NCBI GenBank assembly: GCA_024244705.1
Contig: JAAEOK010000061.1
Coordinates: 25,468 to 89,467, forward strand
Direction of reading: 5' to 3'
DNA: 64,000 nt
From: Alphaproteobacteria bacterium
GTDB taxonomy: Bacteria; Pseudomonadota; Alphaproteobacteria; JAAEOK01
Shown here: positions 25,891 through 37,866 of the stretch, in pieces
Layout: each line of letters starts with the position of its first letter
How positions within the stretch are numbered: position 1 is the stretch's first letter
The notes under the pieces: model-generated
The model's database searches: none
What the model was told of the DNA's origin: nothing
Seen by the model: the letters and a program-made list of their open reading frames with translations, nothing else
Translations under genes and position numbers: made by a program

Positions 25891-26691
25891 TCAGACTTCG
25901 ATCCGGTCGGCCAATTCGCCGCTGGATTCGAAACAGGCGGCCGTCAAAGGCCCGCCGAAGCCACAGCCGCCATCGATGGTGGCGCTGATCGGACCGATCT
26001 GAAATCCGCCGTGGGACGGGTCATAGCCGCGCACGATCCGCCGATAGCCCTCGAACGGTTCGGCGATGTCTTGAAACCCGCCGCTGCCCCACCAGAAACT
26101 GTCGCCTTGGGCCGACAGCGGCCGCGACCGGTCGAGACCGCAATTGACGAACAGCAGGTTGCCGTCCTCGGTATAGGCGGCGTGGCGCAATGAAGAAATC
26201 AACGGCGCGTGGCCGGGCGCGGCGTTCAACGCCTCGCGCAAGCCGGCGGTCCAGCGGGTGATCGAGACCGCACCGTCCCGGGCCGCGACCTCGCCATGGC
26301 CGACGACCCCACCATAGGCCTTCACCGTCGCACCGACCCCGTGGTGCAGGAGCCACGGCAGCACCTCGCACGGGTTGGGCGCCATCTGCAGCTGCAACAG
26401 TTTCTGCCACATCTCCTCCTGGCTGCCGCGGAGATAGGCGATATCGCACACGTGGGCCCGGGGACGGGCGAGGAATTGGCCGCGAAACGACAGCAGCTCG
26501 TCGACGACCGCACGGACGCCATTGCCGCGGCCGAGGAAATTGCCGAGGTAAACCAGCCTGTCGCCAGCTTCCAGACCCTCTTTGAGGCGCTCGTGAAGAT
26601 CGGCCAGCCGCCCATCCTCGCCATGAATGGCGGCGACCGCCCATACCCTCCGGGCGCGGCGAAATTCGGCAAACTTGGTTGATTCCACCAT
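25891..26691 (-). CDS. Metallophosphoesterase-like protein with degenerate active site
   Basis: A 266-residue protein with the overall layout of PPP-type serine/threonine phosphatases. The canonical motifs are altered: GDxHG appears as AAIHG (20-24), GDxxDRG as GNFLGRG (50-56), and GNHE as GSQE (89-92). Three of the usual metal ligands are therefore replaced. Downstream parts, such as EEMWQKLLQLQMAPNP, WWGSGGF and RRIVRGYD, look intact and not frame-damaged. It is probably a pseudophosphatase or an enzyme with changed chemistry. It follows carD in the same direction beyond a terminator. Confidence 0.75.
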   Translation of the reverse strand: MVESTKFAEFRRARRVWAVAAIHGEDGRLADLHERLKEGLEAGDRLVYLGNFLGRGNGVRAVVDELLSFRGQFLARPRAHVCDIAYLRGSQEEMWQKLLQLQMAPNPCEVLPWLLHHGVGATVKAYGGVVGHGEVAARDGAVSITRWTAGLREALNAAPGHAPLISSLRHAAYTEDGNLLFVNCGLDRSRPLSAQGDSFWWGSGGFQDIAEPFEGYRRIVRGYDPSHGGFQIGPISATIDGGCGFGGPLTAACFESSGELADRIEV

Positions 26692-26710
26692 GCTTTATTC
26701 CGTCCGCCTC

Positions 26711-26748
26711 TGCCAAAACAACACCGGCGCCGCTGGAAGACGCCGGTG
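26711..26748 (-). terminator. Rho-independent terminator after carD
   Basis: On the minus strand CACCGGCG pairs with CGCCGGTG (8-bp GC-rich stem, 11-base loop, stem ends at 26748 and 26722), followed by TTGTTTTGG. It lies 27 bases past the carD stop and separates carD from the phosphatase-like gene, whose start codon lies just downstream at 26691. Confidence 0.75.
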
Positions 26749-26774
26749 CAGTGGCCTTGAACCTGTGGAACGGA

Positions 26775-27293
26775 TCAGGCGGCGAGAAGCTTTTCCAGCT
26801 TCTCGGTTGCCTTGTCCTGGTCGATCTTTTCGACAGCGGCGAGTTCTCGAGCGAGCCGGTCGAGCGCCGCCTGATAGATCTGCCGTTCGCTGTAGGATTG
26901 GTCCGGCTGATCGGCATTGCGATGCAGATCGCGAACCACCTCGGCGATCGAAACCGGATCGCCGGAATTGATCTTGGCTTCGTATTCCTGCGCCCGGCGG
27001 CTCCACATCGTGCGCCGCACGCGGGATCGTCCGCGCAGGGTCTCGAGCGCGGAATCCATGATCTTGCGAGTGCTCAGCTTGCGCAGGCCAGCCGACTGCG
27101 CCTTGCTTACCGGGACCCGCAGCTTCATCTTTTCCTTTTCGAAGTCGATGACGATCAAGTCGAGCTCTTCTCCAGCGATCATCTGGGCCTCGAGCCCCTC
27201 GATCCGTCCCACGCCGTGCGTCGGGTACACGACGTAATCGCCCGACTTGAACATCGCGCTTCGCAACGTTTGCTTCCTAATCTTCGTAGTCAC
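26775..27293 (-). CDS. carD: CarD/CdnL-family transcriptional regulator
   Basis: A 172-residue RNA-polymerase-binding regulator. The N-terminal RNAP-interaction domain has FKSGDYVVYPTHGVGRIEG (about 15-33) followed by beta strands to IVIDFEKEKMKLRVPV. The C-terminal domain contains SRRAQEYEAKINSGD, typical of CarD DNA-binding helices. CarD stabilises open complexes at rRNA and other promoters in bacteria. The position next to the 7Fe ferredoxin gene matches many Alphaproteobacteria. An ATG at 27254 would remove the first 13 residues and is also possible. Confidence 0.94.
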   Translation of the reverse strand: MTTKIRKQTLRSAMFKSGDYVVYPTHGVGRIEGLEAQMIAGEELDLIVIDFEKEKMKLRVPVSKAQSAGLRKLSTRKIMDSALETLRGRSRVRRTMWSRRAQEYEAKINSGDPVSIAEVVRDLHRNADQPDQSYSERQIYQAALDRLARELAAVEKIDQDKATEKLEKLLAA

Positions 27294-27414
27294 ATTATCA
27301 CCCTAAATCCGAGTTATTGGCGGCACGCACACAGCCCCCGCTGTCTGCCAGTGCAGATGCCCGAACGCCCTCCCATAGAACTTTAGGCTTCCAAATCGGC
27401 CTATTCACGACAAC

Positions 27415-27434
27415 GACGGCCTCTGCGGGCCGTC
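27415..27434. other. Hairpin between fdxA and carD
   Basis: GACGGCC and GGCCGTC form a 7-bp stem with a 6-base loop in the fdxA-carD spacer. No T run follows on the minus strand, so it may be a weak terminator for fdxA or part of the carD leader. Nothing else obvious is seen in the 257-base spacer. Confidence 0.3.
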
Positions 27435-27550
27435 GCATTCTTGGAACCTTCGCAGAATAGCACAATTTTGCCCCCAAATACAGGGCAAAGCGCCTCGAAT
27501 CAGCGTTGCGAGCTGAATCTAGGACCCAAATGCGTCCAATCTATGGCCGC

Positions 27551-27886
27551 TCAGCGCGCCGCCGGTTTGGCGTCGAAATACTTCTCAAACTTGTTCTCGA
27601 CCGTCGCCCATTCGTCCGCGTCGGGCGGCGAATCGCCCTTGCGGTCGATATTCGGCCACGCCTCGGCGTACTCTCGGTTCATCTCGACCCATTTCTCGGT
27701 GTCGGGGTCGGTGTCGGGAACGATCGCCTCGACCGGGCATTCGGGCTCGCAAACGCCGCAATCGATGCACTGATCCGGATGGATGACCAACATGTTTTCA
27801 CCCTCGTAGAAACAATCGACGGGGCACACCTCGACACAGTCCTGGTACTTGCACTTGATGCAGCTCTCGGTAACGACGTAGGTCAT
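27551..27886 (-). CDS. fdxA: 7Fe ferredoxin FdxA
   Basis: A 111-residue ferredoxin with one [3Fe-4S] and one [4Fe-4S] cluster. The first motif is [18 protein letters not shown], where the Cys spacing matches 7Fe ferredoxins. The second is [16 protein letters not shown]. The C-terminal extension ([18 protein letters not shown]) is typical of FdxA. It carries electrons for cytoplasmic redox enzymes. GGAGA precedes the ATG at 27886. Confidence 0.96.
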   Translation of the reverse strand: MTYVVTESCIKCKYQDCVEVCPVDCFYEGENMLVIHPDQCIDCGVCEPECPVEAIVPDTDPDTEKWVEMNREYAEAWPNIDRKGDSPPDADEWATVENKFEKYFDAKPAAR

Positions 27887-27941
27887 CGCGATCTCCGGAT
27901 TGGCCGTCATGGGAGGGGCGGCGGCGAAACTCCGCCCTGAT

Positions 27942-28406
27942 CTATTCCGTGTTGTCCGCTAAATCAAGTCGTTCGAGGACTCGTTTCCGGGCCGCGCCGC
28001 TCTCCGCGTCGGAAACGTAGAGAAGGCCGGCAACCCGGCGCATCAGGTTGGCCTCGTAGTCGTCGAGTTTGCGGTCCGAATAGACCACCGTCCACATCAT
28101 CTCGATCAGTTCGACACGCTCGTCATGGGAAAACCGGTTCCTGATCGTCCGCACGTAGGTCGAAAGCTCGACAAGTTGCTCGGCTTCCGCATTGGCGGCC
28201 GCGATCAACGCGTCGGCATCGCCATTCGAAATCTCGAAACGCCAGGTCAGCAGGGTGCGAATCGTCGCCCGCTCATCGGCGTCGAAATGGCCGTCCATCC
28301 GCGCCGCCTCGACCAGCAATATGGCCGCTGCCAAGCGGAGCGAATCCGCCCCGGGTGGCGGCGTTTCTTTGTCGTCGGAAAAAATCGCGGCGAGCCGATC
28401 GAACAT
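27942..28406 (-). CDS. TerB-family protein
   Basis: A 154-residue all-helical protein of the TerB (tellurite resistance TerB-like) family. Acidic motifs in [20 protein letters not shown] and [27 protein letters not shown] repeat a D-G/D-x-x-E pattern thought to bind divalent metal. Most chromosomal TerB-like proteins have no link to tellurite. The ATG at 28406 (MFDRLAAIF) begins the domain. It sits just upstream of fdxA (55-base gap). Confidence 0.83.
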   Translation of the reverse strand: MFDRLAAIFSDDKETPPPGADSLRLAAAILLVEAARMDGHFDADERATIRTLLTWRFEISNGDADALIAAANAEAEQLVELSTYVRTIRNRFSHDERVELIEMMWTVVYSDRKLDDYEANLMRRVAGLLYVSDAESGAARKRVLERLDLADNTE

Positions 28407-28485
28407 GAAACCCGCCCTAGCACAGCGGCGGCGATCGGGCAACCCGCCCGCTTGTCCGAGGCCGTAGCACGGGTTAGCGTTCCCC

Positions 28486-29100
28486 ATGACCGACGCTTCG
28501 ACGCACCGGGGACGCCATGCACCGGCCACCGCCCGCAACCGCGACGCGATCCTGGCGGTGCTCGAACGAGTGCTGCCCAACTCGGGTCTGGTTTTGGAAA
28601 TCGCCAGCGGCACCGGCGAACACGCCGTCCATTTCGCGGCGCACCTGCCGACCCTTCGGTGGCAGCCGAGCGACCCCGACCCGGCGGCGATCGAGAGCAT
28701 TTCCGCCTGGAGCGCCGACGCCGCCGGCGACAACCTTCACCGGCCCTTGGTCATCGATGCCGCGGCCGAGACCTGGCCCCTTTCCAGCGCCGACGCCGTG
28801 GTCTGTAGCAACATGGTTCACATCGCGCCGTGGTCGGCCGCGGAGGGATTGTTCGCCGGTGCCGCCCGCATCCTGTCGGCGGGGTCGGTGCTTTTTCTTT
28901 ATGGTCCGTTCAGCGTCGGCGGCGTCCACACGGCGCCGAGCAACGAGGCGTTCGACCGCTCCTTGCGGCGGCAGAACCCGGCGTGGGGCGTGCGCGACCT
29001 CAATGACATCGCGGCCCTGGGTCAGCGCCATCGGTTCGTCCTGGCCGAGATTGTCGACATGCCGGCCAACAACAAGTCGGTCGTCTTGCGCAGGGTTTAG
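28486..29100 (+). CDS. DUF938 family SAM-dependent methyltransferase
   Basis: A 204-residue class I methyltransferase-like protein of the DUF938 family. SAM-binding motif I is LVLEIASGTGEHAVHFA (about 35-51). SNMVHIAPW, LFLYGPF and the C-terminal NNKSVVLRR are typical of DUF938. Its substrate is unknown. It faces the S4-domain gene with the two stops close together. Confidence 0.88.
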   Translation: MTDASTHRGRHAPATARNRDAILAVLERVLPNSGLVLEIASGTGEHAVHFAAHLPTLRWQPSDPDPAAIESISAWSADAAGDNLHRPLVIDAAAETWPLSSADAVVCSNMVHIAPWSAAEGLFAGAARILSAGSVLFLYGPFSVGGVHTAPSNEAFDRSLRRQNPAWGVRDLNDIAALGQRHRFVLAEIVDMPANNKSVVLRRV

Positions 29101-29112
29101 AGCGCCATGTGT

Positions 29113-29499
29113 TCAGACCTGCCGTCCGCGCAGCCGATCGACGGCGCGGCGGTCGGCCTTTGTCGGCCGGCCGGTGCCTCCGGGCCGCCGCGGCCGCGAC
29201 GAGTATGCACCGGCAACACGGCTTTCGGGTGTCGGCGGAGCGAGGTCCTCATAGAGCGTTTGCGCCTCTGTCGCGGGGCCCCTGCGGGTGCCTAGGGCGA
29301 CGATACGGACAACCCGAATATGGCCGCCCAGGGGAAAGGTCAGCACATCACCTGGCCGGACCTGGGCATGGGACTTGGTCACGATTTCACGATTGAGCCG
29401 CATTTTCGCGCCCTGGCAAAGACGCGCCGCGAGCGTCCGACTTTTGCAGAACCGGGCCTGCCACAACCACTTGTCGAGACGAAGCGACTCGACGTTCAT
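29113..29499 (-). CDS. S4-domain RNA-binding protein (Hsp15-like)
   Basis: A 128-residue RNA-binding protein with an N-terminal S4 fold: LRLDKWLWQARFCKSRTLA, followed by VRPGDVLTFPLGGHIRVVRI. Hsp15 recycles stalled 50S subunits with attached nascent chains. The C-terminal 40 residues are basic and Arg-rich. The start ATG overlaps the helicase stop by 4 bases (ATGA), a sign of translational coupling. This helicase-S4 pair is a familiar alphaproteobacterial arrangement. Confidence 0.9.
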   Translation of the reverse strand: MNVESLRLDKWLWQARFCKSRTLAARLCQGAKMRLNREIVTKSHAQVRPGDVLTFPLGGHIRVVRIVALGTRRGPATEAQTLYEDLAPPTPESRVAGAYSSRPRRPGGTGRPTKADRRAVDRLRGRQV

Positions 29500-32003
29500 G
29501 GCGCGATCTTGAGATCCTTGAGCTTGGCAAACGGCGAATCGGGATTGGTCTTGGCGCGGCCGGCGCGGGCGCTTTTTCCACGCCGGGCGGGTCGCTGTCG
29601 CGTCTTGGTGGCGGAAGAAGCGGCATCGGCGAAGGTGCCGTCTTTGGCGTCGGTTATGAAACCGATTCGGTTCAGCAGATCGGGAAGCTGGCCGGCGTCC
29701 ATGCCGATCATCGCCGCCAGCGCCGGCGTCGGCAGGCATGGCCCCTGACCGGCCAGGCGCCGGGCCTCGGCGACCATTCGTTCCAATGCGTCGACACGCA
29801 CCGCCCATGGGCCGGCACAAGTAAAACCCTGGGCCCGATAGGCGTCGTCGTCGACGTCAGGCCGGCGCGGGAGCGAAAGGACAGCGGCGGGAATGCGCCC
29901 GGCATCGGCACCGTGGTGGACGGCCCACAGGGTACGGCGCAGGGCGCGCCCGCGGCCGAGCCCGGACAAGTAGACCGATTCGACTCCGAAGCGGACGCCC
30001 AGTCCGCGCAGCGCTTTGCGCGCCTTGCTATCGAGCGCGTCCAATGTGGTCTTGAGACGTCGGCGCGGCGCGGCGCCGAAAGCCTCGCCGAGCTGAAACG
30101 CCAGGGCGCGACACGGCCCATCCATCGCCGCCGCTCCGGCGTGCAGTCGCAGCAGGGCGCCGAGCTCTTGTTCGACCCGTTGGTTGATCCAAACCGCGAC
30201 GCGCCGGCGCAACAGTTCGCGGTCGGCGGGCTCAAGCAGGTCGGTCGCCATGATTCGCACTTGGGGTGCAAGGACATCGCGGCCCGGAACCAGTTCGGCG
30301 ATAGGCGCATCCAACCAATGTATGCGCCCGACCTCGTCGAATTTGAATGCCCGGTCCGCCGATTCGCAGCATGCGCGCAGCCGCGCCGGCACCACGCCGC
30401 GTAAGGCCAGCAACGCGGCAACACGAATGGCGCGGGCGTCTTCGCCGGTTGCCGAATCGTCGGCGACGAATTGAAATCCGGCGAGCCGACCGACGAATTG
30501 GCCCTCGACGAGCACGTCATCGTCACGGGTGACCGCCGCCAACGGCTTTCGCCCGCCGGCCAGACCGCGGGCGAGCGCCGCCGCGCGACGGTCGACAAAG
30601 CGCTGGGTGAGCCGCTGATGCAGCGCATCGGATAGCCGGTCTTCGATTGCGCGGGTGCGTTCCTGCCAATGGGGCCCATCGTCGAGCCAGGCCGACCGGT
30701 GCGAGATATAAGTCCAGGTGCGGATGAACGATATGCGTTGGGTCAAGGTTTCGATCTCACCATCGGTGCGATCGATCGCCGCGATTTGCCGCGCCACCCA
30801 ATCCGTCGGCAGCCGGCCGTCACCGGTGAGGTGGAGGAAAACCCGTTCGAGGAAGCGGGCGTGGCTGTCGCTGAGAATCTTGCGGAAATCGGGAACCTGG
30901 CATACCTCCCACATCAACCGGACCGCGCTCGCACCGGTGGCGCGTTCGGCGACCTCGTCACGCCCCGCCAGCATCACCAGCAGGCGCTGGTCGTCGGCTT
31001 CCGGCGCCCGCAGCAGAACCGTGTCGGGGGGCGGCGCGTCGAGCGCCCGTCGAAGCGTCGCAAGCGAAGAGAAATCAAGATCGGCGTTGCGCCAATAGAG
31101 CCCCTTCAGGGGGTCGAACGCGTGGCCCTCGACCGCGGCAACGGCCTCTTCGTCGATCGCGCCGACGCCGTTCGTGGTGCCGAAGGTGCCGTTGGCGAGA
31201 TAACGTCCGGCGCGGCCGGCAATCTGACCCAGCTCATGAGCCGAGAGCGGCCGCTGCCCGAAGCCGTCGAATTTCGATAGAGCGGCAAATGCAACGTGGT
31301 TGATGTTCATGTTGAGGCCCATGCCGATCGCATCGGTCGCGACCAAATAATCGACCTCACCGGCCTGATACATGCCGACCTGGGCGTTGCGCGTGCGCGG
31401 GCTGAGCGCGCCCATGACCACCGCCACGCCGCCATGCCGGCGGCGCATGACCTCGGCCAACTCGTAGACGCCCGCGGCCGAGAAGGCGACCGCCGCGCTG
31501 CGCGGCGGCAGTCGGGTCAGGCGGCGCGGCCCGGTGTGGCGGAGGTCGGAAAAACGCGGACGCGAGAGGTATTCGGCTTCGGGTACGAGGCGACGCACCA
31601 GCCGGCGAGCGATCTCGGAGCCGAGAAACATGGTTTCGACGAGACCGCGCGCGTTGAGCAGGCGGTCGGTGAAGATGTGGCCGCGCTCGCGATCCGCGGC
31701 GAGTTGGATTTCGTCGACGGCGAGAAAATCGACCGCATGGTCGAGCGGCATCGATTCGACGGTACACAGCAGGTAGGCGGGGTTCTTGGGAACGATGCGT
31801 TCTTCGCCGGTGATCAAGGCGACCTTGCGCGCGCCCTTGATCGCAACCACGCGGTCATAATTCTCGCGCGCCAGCAAGCGCAGCGGAAAACCGACCATGC
31901 CGCTGCCGTGGACAAGCATGCGCTCGATCGCGAAGTGGGTCTTGCCGGTGTTGGTCGGACCCAACACGGCAGTGATGCGAGGGCGCGAAGACGGCGCTGA
32001 CAT
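29496..32003 (-). CDS. SUV3-like RNA helicase
   Basis: An 835-residue superfamily 2 helicase related to mitochondrial SUV3. Walker A is GPTNTGKTH near residue 20 (the family-specific form), with VDEIQ as motif II and the C-terminal RecA domain holding VATDAIGMGLNMN and QIAGRAGR. A long C-terminal region follows, ending Lys/Arg-rich. It probably unwinds structured RNA during turnover. It forms an overlapping pair with the downstream S4 gene. Confidence 0.92.
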   Translation of the reverse strand: MSAPSSRPRITAVLGPTNTGKTHFAIERMLVHGSGMVGFPLRLLARENYDRVVAIKGARKVALITGEERIVPKNPAYLLCTVESMPLDHAVDFLAVDEIQLAADRERGHIFTDRLLNARGLVETMFLGSEIARRLVRRLVPEAEYLSRPRFSDLRHTGPRRLTRLPPRSAAVAFSAAGVYELAEVMRRRHGGVAVVMGALSPRTRNAQVGMYQAGEVDYLVATDAIGMGLNMNINHVAFAALSKFDGFGQRPLSAHELGQIAGRAGRYLANGTFGTTNGVGAIDEEAVAAVEGHAFDPLKGLYWRNADLDFSSLATLRRALDAPPPDTVLLRAPEADDQRLLVMLAGRDEVAERATGASAVRLMWEVCQVPDFRKILSDSHARFLERVFLHLTGDGRLPTDWVARQIAAIDRTDGEIETLTQRISFIRTWTYISHRSAWLDDGPHWQERTRAIEDRLSDALHQRLTQRFVDRRAAALARGLAGGRKPLAAVTRDDDVLVEGQFVGRLAGFQFVADDSATGEDARAIRVAALLALRGVVPARLRACCESADRAFKFDEVGRIHWLDAPIAELVPGRDVLAPQVRIMATDLLEPADRELLRRRVAVWINQRVEQELGALLRLHAGAAAMDGPCRALAFQLGEAFGAAPRRRLKTTLDALDSKARKALRGLGVRFGVESVYLSGLGRGRALRRTLWAVHHGADAGRIPAAVLSLPRRPDVDDDAYRAQGFTCAGPWAVRVDALERMVAEARRLAGQGPCLPTPALAAMIGMDAGQLPDLLNRIGFITDAKDGTFADAASSATKTRQRPARRGKSARAGRAKTNPDSPFAKLKDLKIAP

Positions 32004-32050
32004 GCTTCTAGAGTCGGGCGTTTACCACCCGATTGCAAGTGGCGGCAGCG

Positions 32051-32722
32051 CTAATCAGCGCCGACCAGCGGCACGAATGCGACCGGCAGCAAGGTTTCGC
32101 GGCGGCAATTCCCGGTTTCATCCTTGGTCACGCGGACCAGCTTCTGGGTCCATCGGCTGGAGCCGACCGGCACGATCAACTTTCCGCCGGGAGCCAGCTG
32201 CTCGATCAACGCGTCCGGTATCTCTGCGCCGGCGGCGGTGACGATGATTCCGTCGAAGGGCGCCTTCTCCGGCCAACCCTTGCGACCATCGCCATGCCGC
32301 ACCTCGATATTGCCAAAACCGAGTGTCTGGAGTCTGTCGGCGGCGTCCGCCGCCAAGGCGGCGATGTACTCGATCGTGTAGACCCGCGCCGCTATGACGG
32401 ACAAGATCGCGGCCTGATAACCACAACCGGTGCCGATCTCCAGGACCGTCGACGAACCGGTGAGGTCGAGCAATTCGGACATTATGGCAACGATGTAGGG
32501 CTGCGAGATGGTCTGCCCGTGCCCGATCGCCAGCGGCGCATTGACATAGGCGAGGTGGCGCGAATCGGCCGGCACGAAGGCTTCGCGGGGAACCGAAAGC
32601 AGGGCGTCGCGAACCGCGGTGCTGAGCTTTCGCCGACCGGTCCAGGCCGCGGTCTCGGCGACCTCATCCTCGACCTGCTTGAGCAACGCCTCGCGGGCCG
32701 CTGCAAACTCCTCGTGTGCCAT
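32051..32722 (-). CDS. pcm: Protein-L-isoaspartate O-methyltransferase
   Basis: A 223-residue SAM-dependent repair methyltransferase that methylates isoaspartyl residues in damaged proteins. PREAFVP, the active-site loop GHGQTISQPYIVA, motif I VLEIGTGCGYQAAIL, and GWPEKAPFDGIIVTAA are all family-standard. It lies 47 bases upstream of the helicase gene on the same strand, so it may head that operon. Confidence 0.94.
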   Translation of the reverse strand: MAHEEFAAAREALLKQVEDEVAETAAWTGRRKLSTAVRDALLSVPREAFVPADSRHLAYVNAPLAIGHGQTISQPYIVAIMSELLDLTGSSTVLEIGTGCGYQAAILSVIAARVYTIEYIAALAADAADRLQTLGFGNIEVRHGDGRKGWPEKAPFDGIIVTAAGAEIPDALIEQLAPGGKLIVPVGSSRWTQKLVRVTKDETGNCRRETLLPVAFVPLVGAD

Positions 32723-32826
32723 GATCTATTATAGGCCGGGCCCATGCTAATCGATGCCGCCAAATCGGCGCCCTCACCTTATCCTATGCACTCGTCGGAA
32801 GAATCGGGCCGCGTCCGGCGGCAGCC

Positions 32827-33561
32827 CTAATTGGTCAATCTGACCTGGCCGGCACCGATCACCGGGCCGAGGTCGGCCTGCTGGACGATAATGACGCATC
32901 CGTCTCCACCGCTGTCCATCGGCAACGTGAAGGTGACCGCCGCGCCCTCATAGCGCCCGATCGGCTCGAGCGATCGCACCACGTTGTGGTAGGTCAGCGA
33001 CCGGTCGGCATTTTCGCCCCGCTTGATGTCGGTGGTGTGGGCGTCGTCGAACAAGACCATCGTCACCTCGGCGTCGCCGCTGAAAGCGCTCGCCGGGACC
33101 GACACCGTCATAAGTCCGTCGGCATTCTTGGCAAAGGTGAGGTCGAGATTCAGATCGGACGAACTTTTCGCCGCCTCGATGGCGTTAATGACGGCTAGTC
33201 GGCGATGGCCGGCCTCGTGGGCTTGGCCCTGGAACACCATCTGCGGCGTGTAGATGAATCGCTGGTGCAAGGGCCGGGCATAGGCGCGCTGGCGGTCGGT
33301 CCCGGCTTGGGTCGCGAACGGATCGGGCCAACCGATATAGTCCCAGTAATTGACATGGATTGACAACGGCAACACGTCGTCACGTTGCTTGAGTTCGCCA
33401 AGCAATTCGTCGGCCGGCGGACAGGTACTGCAGCCCTGCGAGGTATAGAGCTCGACCACTACCGGACCGGAGGAGGCCGGAATCGCGGCCGTCGCAATCC
33501 ACGCCCCGGCCATTATCGCCGCAGCGAATTTCGCTAACCAAGCTGGTCTCAAATAATACAT
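32827..33561 (-). CDS. DUF1223 exported thioredoxin-fold protein
   Basis: A 244-residue DUF1223-family protein with an N-terminal signal (about residues 8-31). The mature start VVVELYTSQGCSTCPPADELL carries a CxxC in a thioredoxin-like context, followed by LSIHVNYWDYIGWPDPF, a hallmark of the family. A second beta-rich domain completes the protein. It probably acts in the periplasm; the substrate is unknown. Confidence 0.88.
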   Translation of the reverse strand: MYYLRPAWLAKFAAAIMAGAWIATAAIPASSGPVVVELYTSQGCSTCPPADELLGELKQRDDVLPLSIHVNYWDYIGWPDPFATQAGTDRQRAYARPLHQRFIYTPQMVFQGQAHEAGHRRLAVINAIEAAKSSSDLNLDLTFAKNADGLMTVSVPASAFSGDAEVTMVLFDDAHTTDIKRGENADRSLTYHNVVRSLEPIGRYEGAAVTFTLPMDSGGDGCVIIVQQADLGPVIGAGQVRLTN

Positions 33562-33870
33562 GCAAACAACATGTTCAGATGCCGTGTCACATGCGAATCA
33601 CTTATCGGTGAGAGACGTTAACCCTCAAAGATGTCCATAGCCAGACGGCCTGCCGACTCGATTGGACTCTTGGCCGCGACAAACACCTTGATATTCAAAG
33701 AAATAGGGAAATAGGAATCGCCACACAGGCCCCCGCCGCACTGTCCCGGGAGACGGGGTTCGCAAGGTCACCGCGAAATGAAACGCCGCCGCGTATCGGG
33801 CGCGGCCGTGAAATGTACGGCCAGGGCATCGGCCTTGTCATAGTCGCCAGTGCGGCCCAGCCCCAGCCGT
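33562..33870. other. Intergenic region, possible coding remnant
   Basis: A 309-base spacer between the DUF1223 start and the nitroreductase stop. The part nearest DUF1223 should hold its promoter. Minus-strand 33768-33870 reads as coding-like (GDYDKADALAVHF ... RRRFISR, ending in a stop) and might be the 3' remnant of a lost gene, but it runs into the nitroreductase in another frame and I cannot identify it. Confidence 0.35.
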
Positions 33871-34542
33871 CTAATCCTCGATGAAGCGGGCGAATTCGTC
33901 GACCTCGACGCGGACGGTGCGGAGCCGGTTCTCGGGCGCGGCCTCGTCCTCATAGCCCAGCGACATGCCGCAAATGACGACCTGGTCGTCGGGCACGCCG
34001 AGGGTCTCGCGGATCACCGCGTGGTAGGGCGCGAACGCTGCCTGGGGGCAGGTATGGAGCCCCTCCCCGCGCGCCGCCAGCATGATGTTCTGCAGGAACA
34101 TGCCGAAATCGAGCCAGCTGCCGATCTCGAGGTCGCGGTCGATGGTGAAGATCATGCCGACCGGGGCATCGAAGAAATCGAAGTTGCGCCCGTGCTGCGC
34201 GTGCATGCGCTCTTTCTCGCCGCGTTCGATACCCAACAGCCCGTAGAGGTCCCAGCCGATCTTGCGGCGCCGGCCGAGATAGGGCTCGCGCCAGTCGGGC
34301 GGATAGTAGCGGTATTCCTGGTCGTGCTTGTCGGGCTCCACGGCCCGGGCGTGGTGAATCGCCGCACTCAAGCGCGCCTTCGCTGGGCCGGTGACAACCC
34401 ACACCCGCCATGGCTGCATGTTGGTGCCGCTCGGCGCTCGCGCGGCGGCCCGCAGAATGTGTTCGACGGTCGCGCGCGGTACCGGTCTGTCCAGGAACGC
34501 GCGGACGGAGCGCCGGCTGGTGATCGCGTCTTCGACTTTCAT
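33871..34542 (-). CDS. Nitroreductase family protein
   Basis: A 223-residue FMN-dependent nitroreductase-fold protein. SRRSVRAFLDRPVP and AARAPSGTNMQPWRVWVV at the N-terminus bind FMN phosphate, and LDFGMFLQNIMLAARGEGLHTCPQ is the central family motif. GMSLGYEDE is close to the usual C-terminal G-x-P-x-G-Y-x-D form. The substrate may be a quinone or nitroaromatic; no specific evidence. It starts 20 bases downstream of the acnA stop and may be cotranscribed with it. Confidence 0.9.
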   Translation of the reverse strand: MKVEDAITSRRSVRAFLDRPVPRATVEHILRAAARAPSGTNMQPWRVWVVTGPAKARLSAAIHHARAVEPDKHDQEYRYYPPDWREPYLGRRRKIGWDLYGLLGIERGEKERMHAQHGRNFDFFDAPVGMIFTIDRDLEIGSWLDFGMFLQNIMLAARGEGLHTCPQAAFAPYHAVIRETLGVPDDQVVICGMSLGYEDEAAPENRLRTVRVEVDEFARFIED

Positions 34543-34562
34543 GCCGTGCCCGTCGAATGACT

Positions 34563-37223
<2,661 letters not shown>

Positions 37224-37395
37224 CGTATCCTGGCCTGTGACGGGCACGGCGAAATCCTTTCGATGGCGATACTGGAAACGCCGCGCGGAATCGAAACATT
37301 CCGGCGGGCCGTTCCTGCGTCCTTATCTAACGGGACGGCGGCGGCGAGTCCAGTTCACCACCACCGAACCGGCATCGGCGAGGTGCTCGTCGTCG

Positions 37396-37866
37396 CTATT
37401 CGGGGAAGAACTGCTTCATCGCCTCGGCCATTTCCTCCGGCGTGGCGTCGCGCTGATGGCTGGCAATCGACCAATGATGGCCGAACGGATCCGTCAGCCG
37501 GCCAAAGCGGTCGCCCCAAAACATGTCGGCGAGTGGCATCGTCACGGTGGCGCCGGCGGCCACGGCGCGTTCGAACGCGGCATCGGCGTCCTCGACGTAG
37601 TGGTGGAGGGTCACCGGCGAGCCGCCCAACGTCGTCGGGCCGGCCGATCCCATGTCGGGGAACTCGTCGCCGATGAACACCGCCGCGCCGTCGATACGAA
37701 TTTCGGCACGCACGATGTGGCTGCCGTCGGGGGTTGTCTGCCGGTAGACCTCTTCCGCGCCGAAGGCGTTCCTGTAGAATTCGATCGCCGCCGCCGCGCC
37801 TTTGACGATGATGTACGGCGTGACCGCGGTCATGCCGTCGGGGATCGGTTTCGCATCTGCAGGCAT
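37396..37866 (-). CDS. VOC-family PhnB-like protein
   Basis: A 156-residue glyoxalase/bleomycin-resistance-fold protein similar to E. coli PhnB/YjdN. VTPYIIVKGAAAAIEFYRNAFGAEEV begins the first beta-alpha-beta module, with GDEFPDMG and WGDRFGRLTDPFGHHW in the second. These proteins usually bind a metal, but no substrate is known. The ATG at 37866 is the natural domain start. Confidence 0.88.
   Translation of the reverse strand: MPADAKPIPDGMTAVTPYIIVKGAAAAIEFYRNAFGAEEVYRQTTPDGSHIVRAEIRIDGAAVFIGDEFPDMGSAGPTTLGGSPVTLHHYVEDADAAFERAVAAGATVTMPLADMFWGDRFGRLTDPFGHHWSIASHQRDATPEEMAEAMKQFFPE

Noticed and set aside
27942..28406. Tellurite resistance determinant
   Set aside because: Only a lone TerB-like domain is present, with no terZABCDE partners; it sits in a housekeeping context.
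33768..33953. 61-codon minus-strand frame near the nitroreductase 3' end
   Set aside because: Most of it overlaps the nitroreductase in another frame and only the last 30 or so residues look protein-like; not enough to call a gene.
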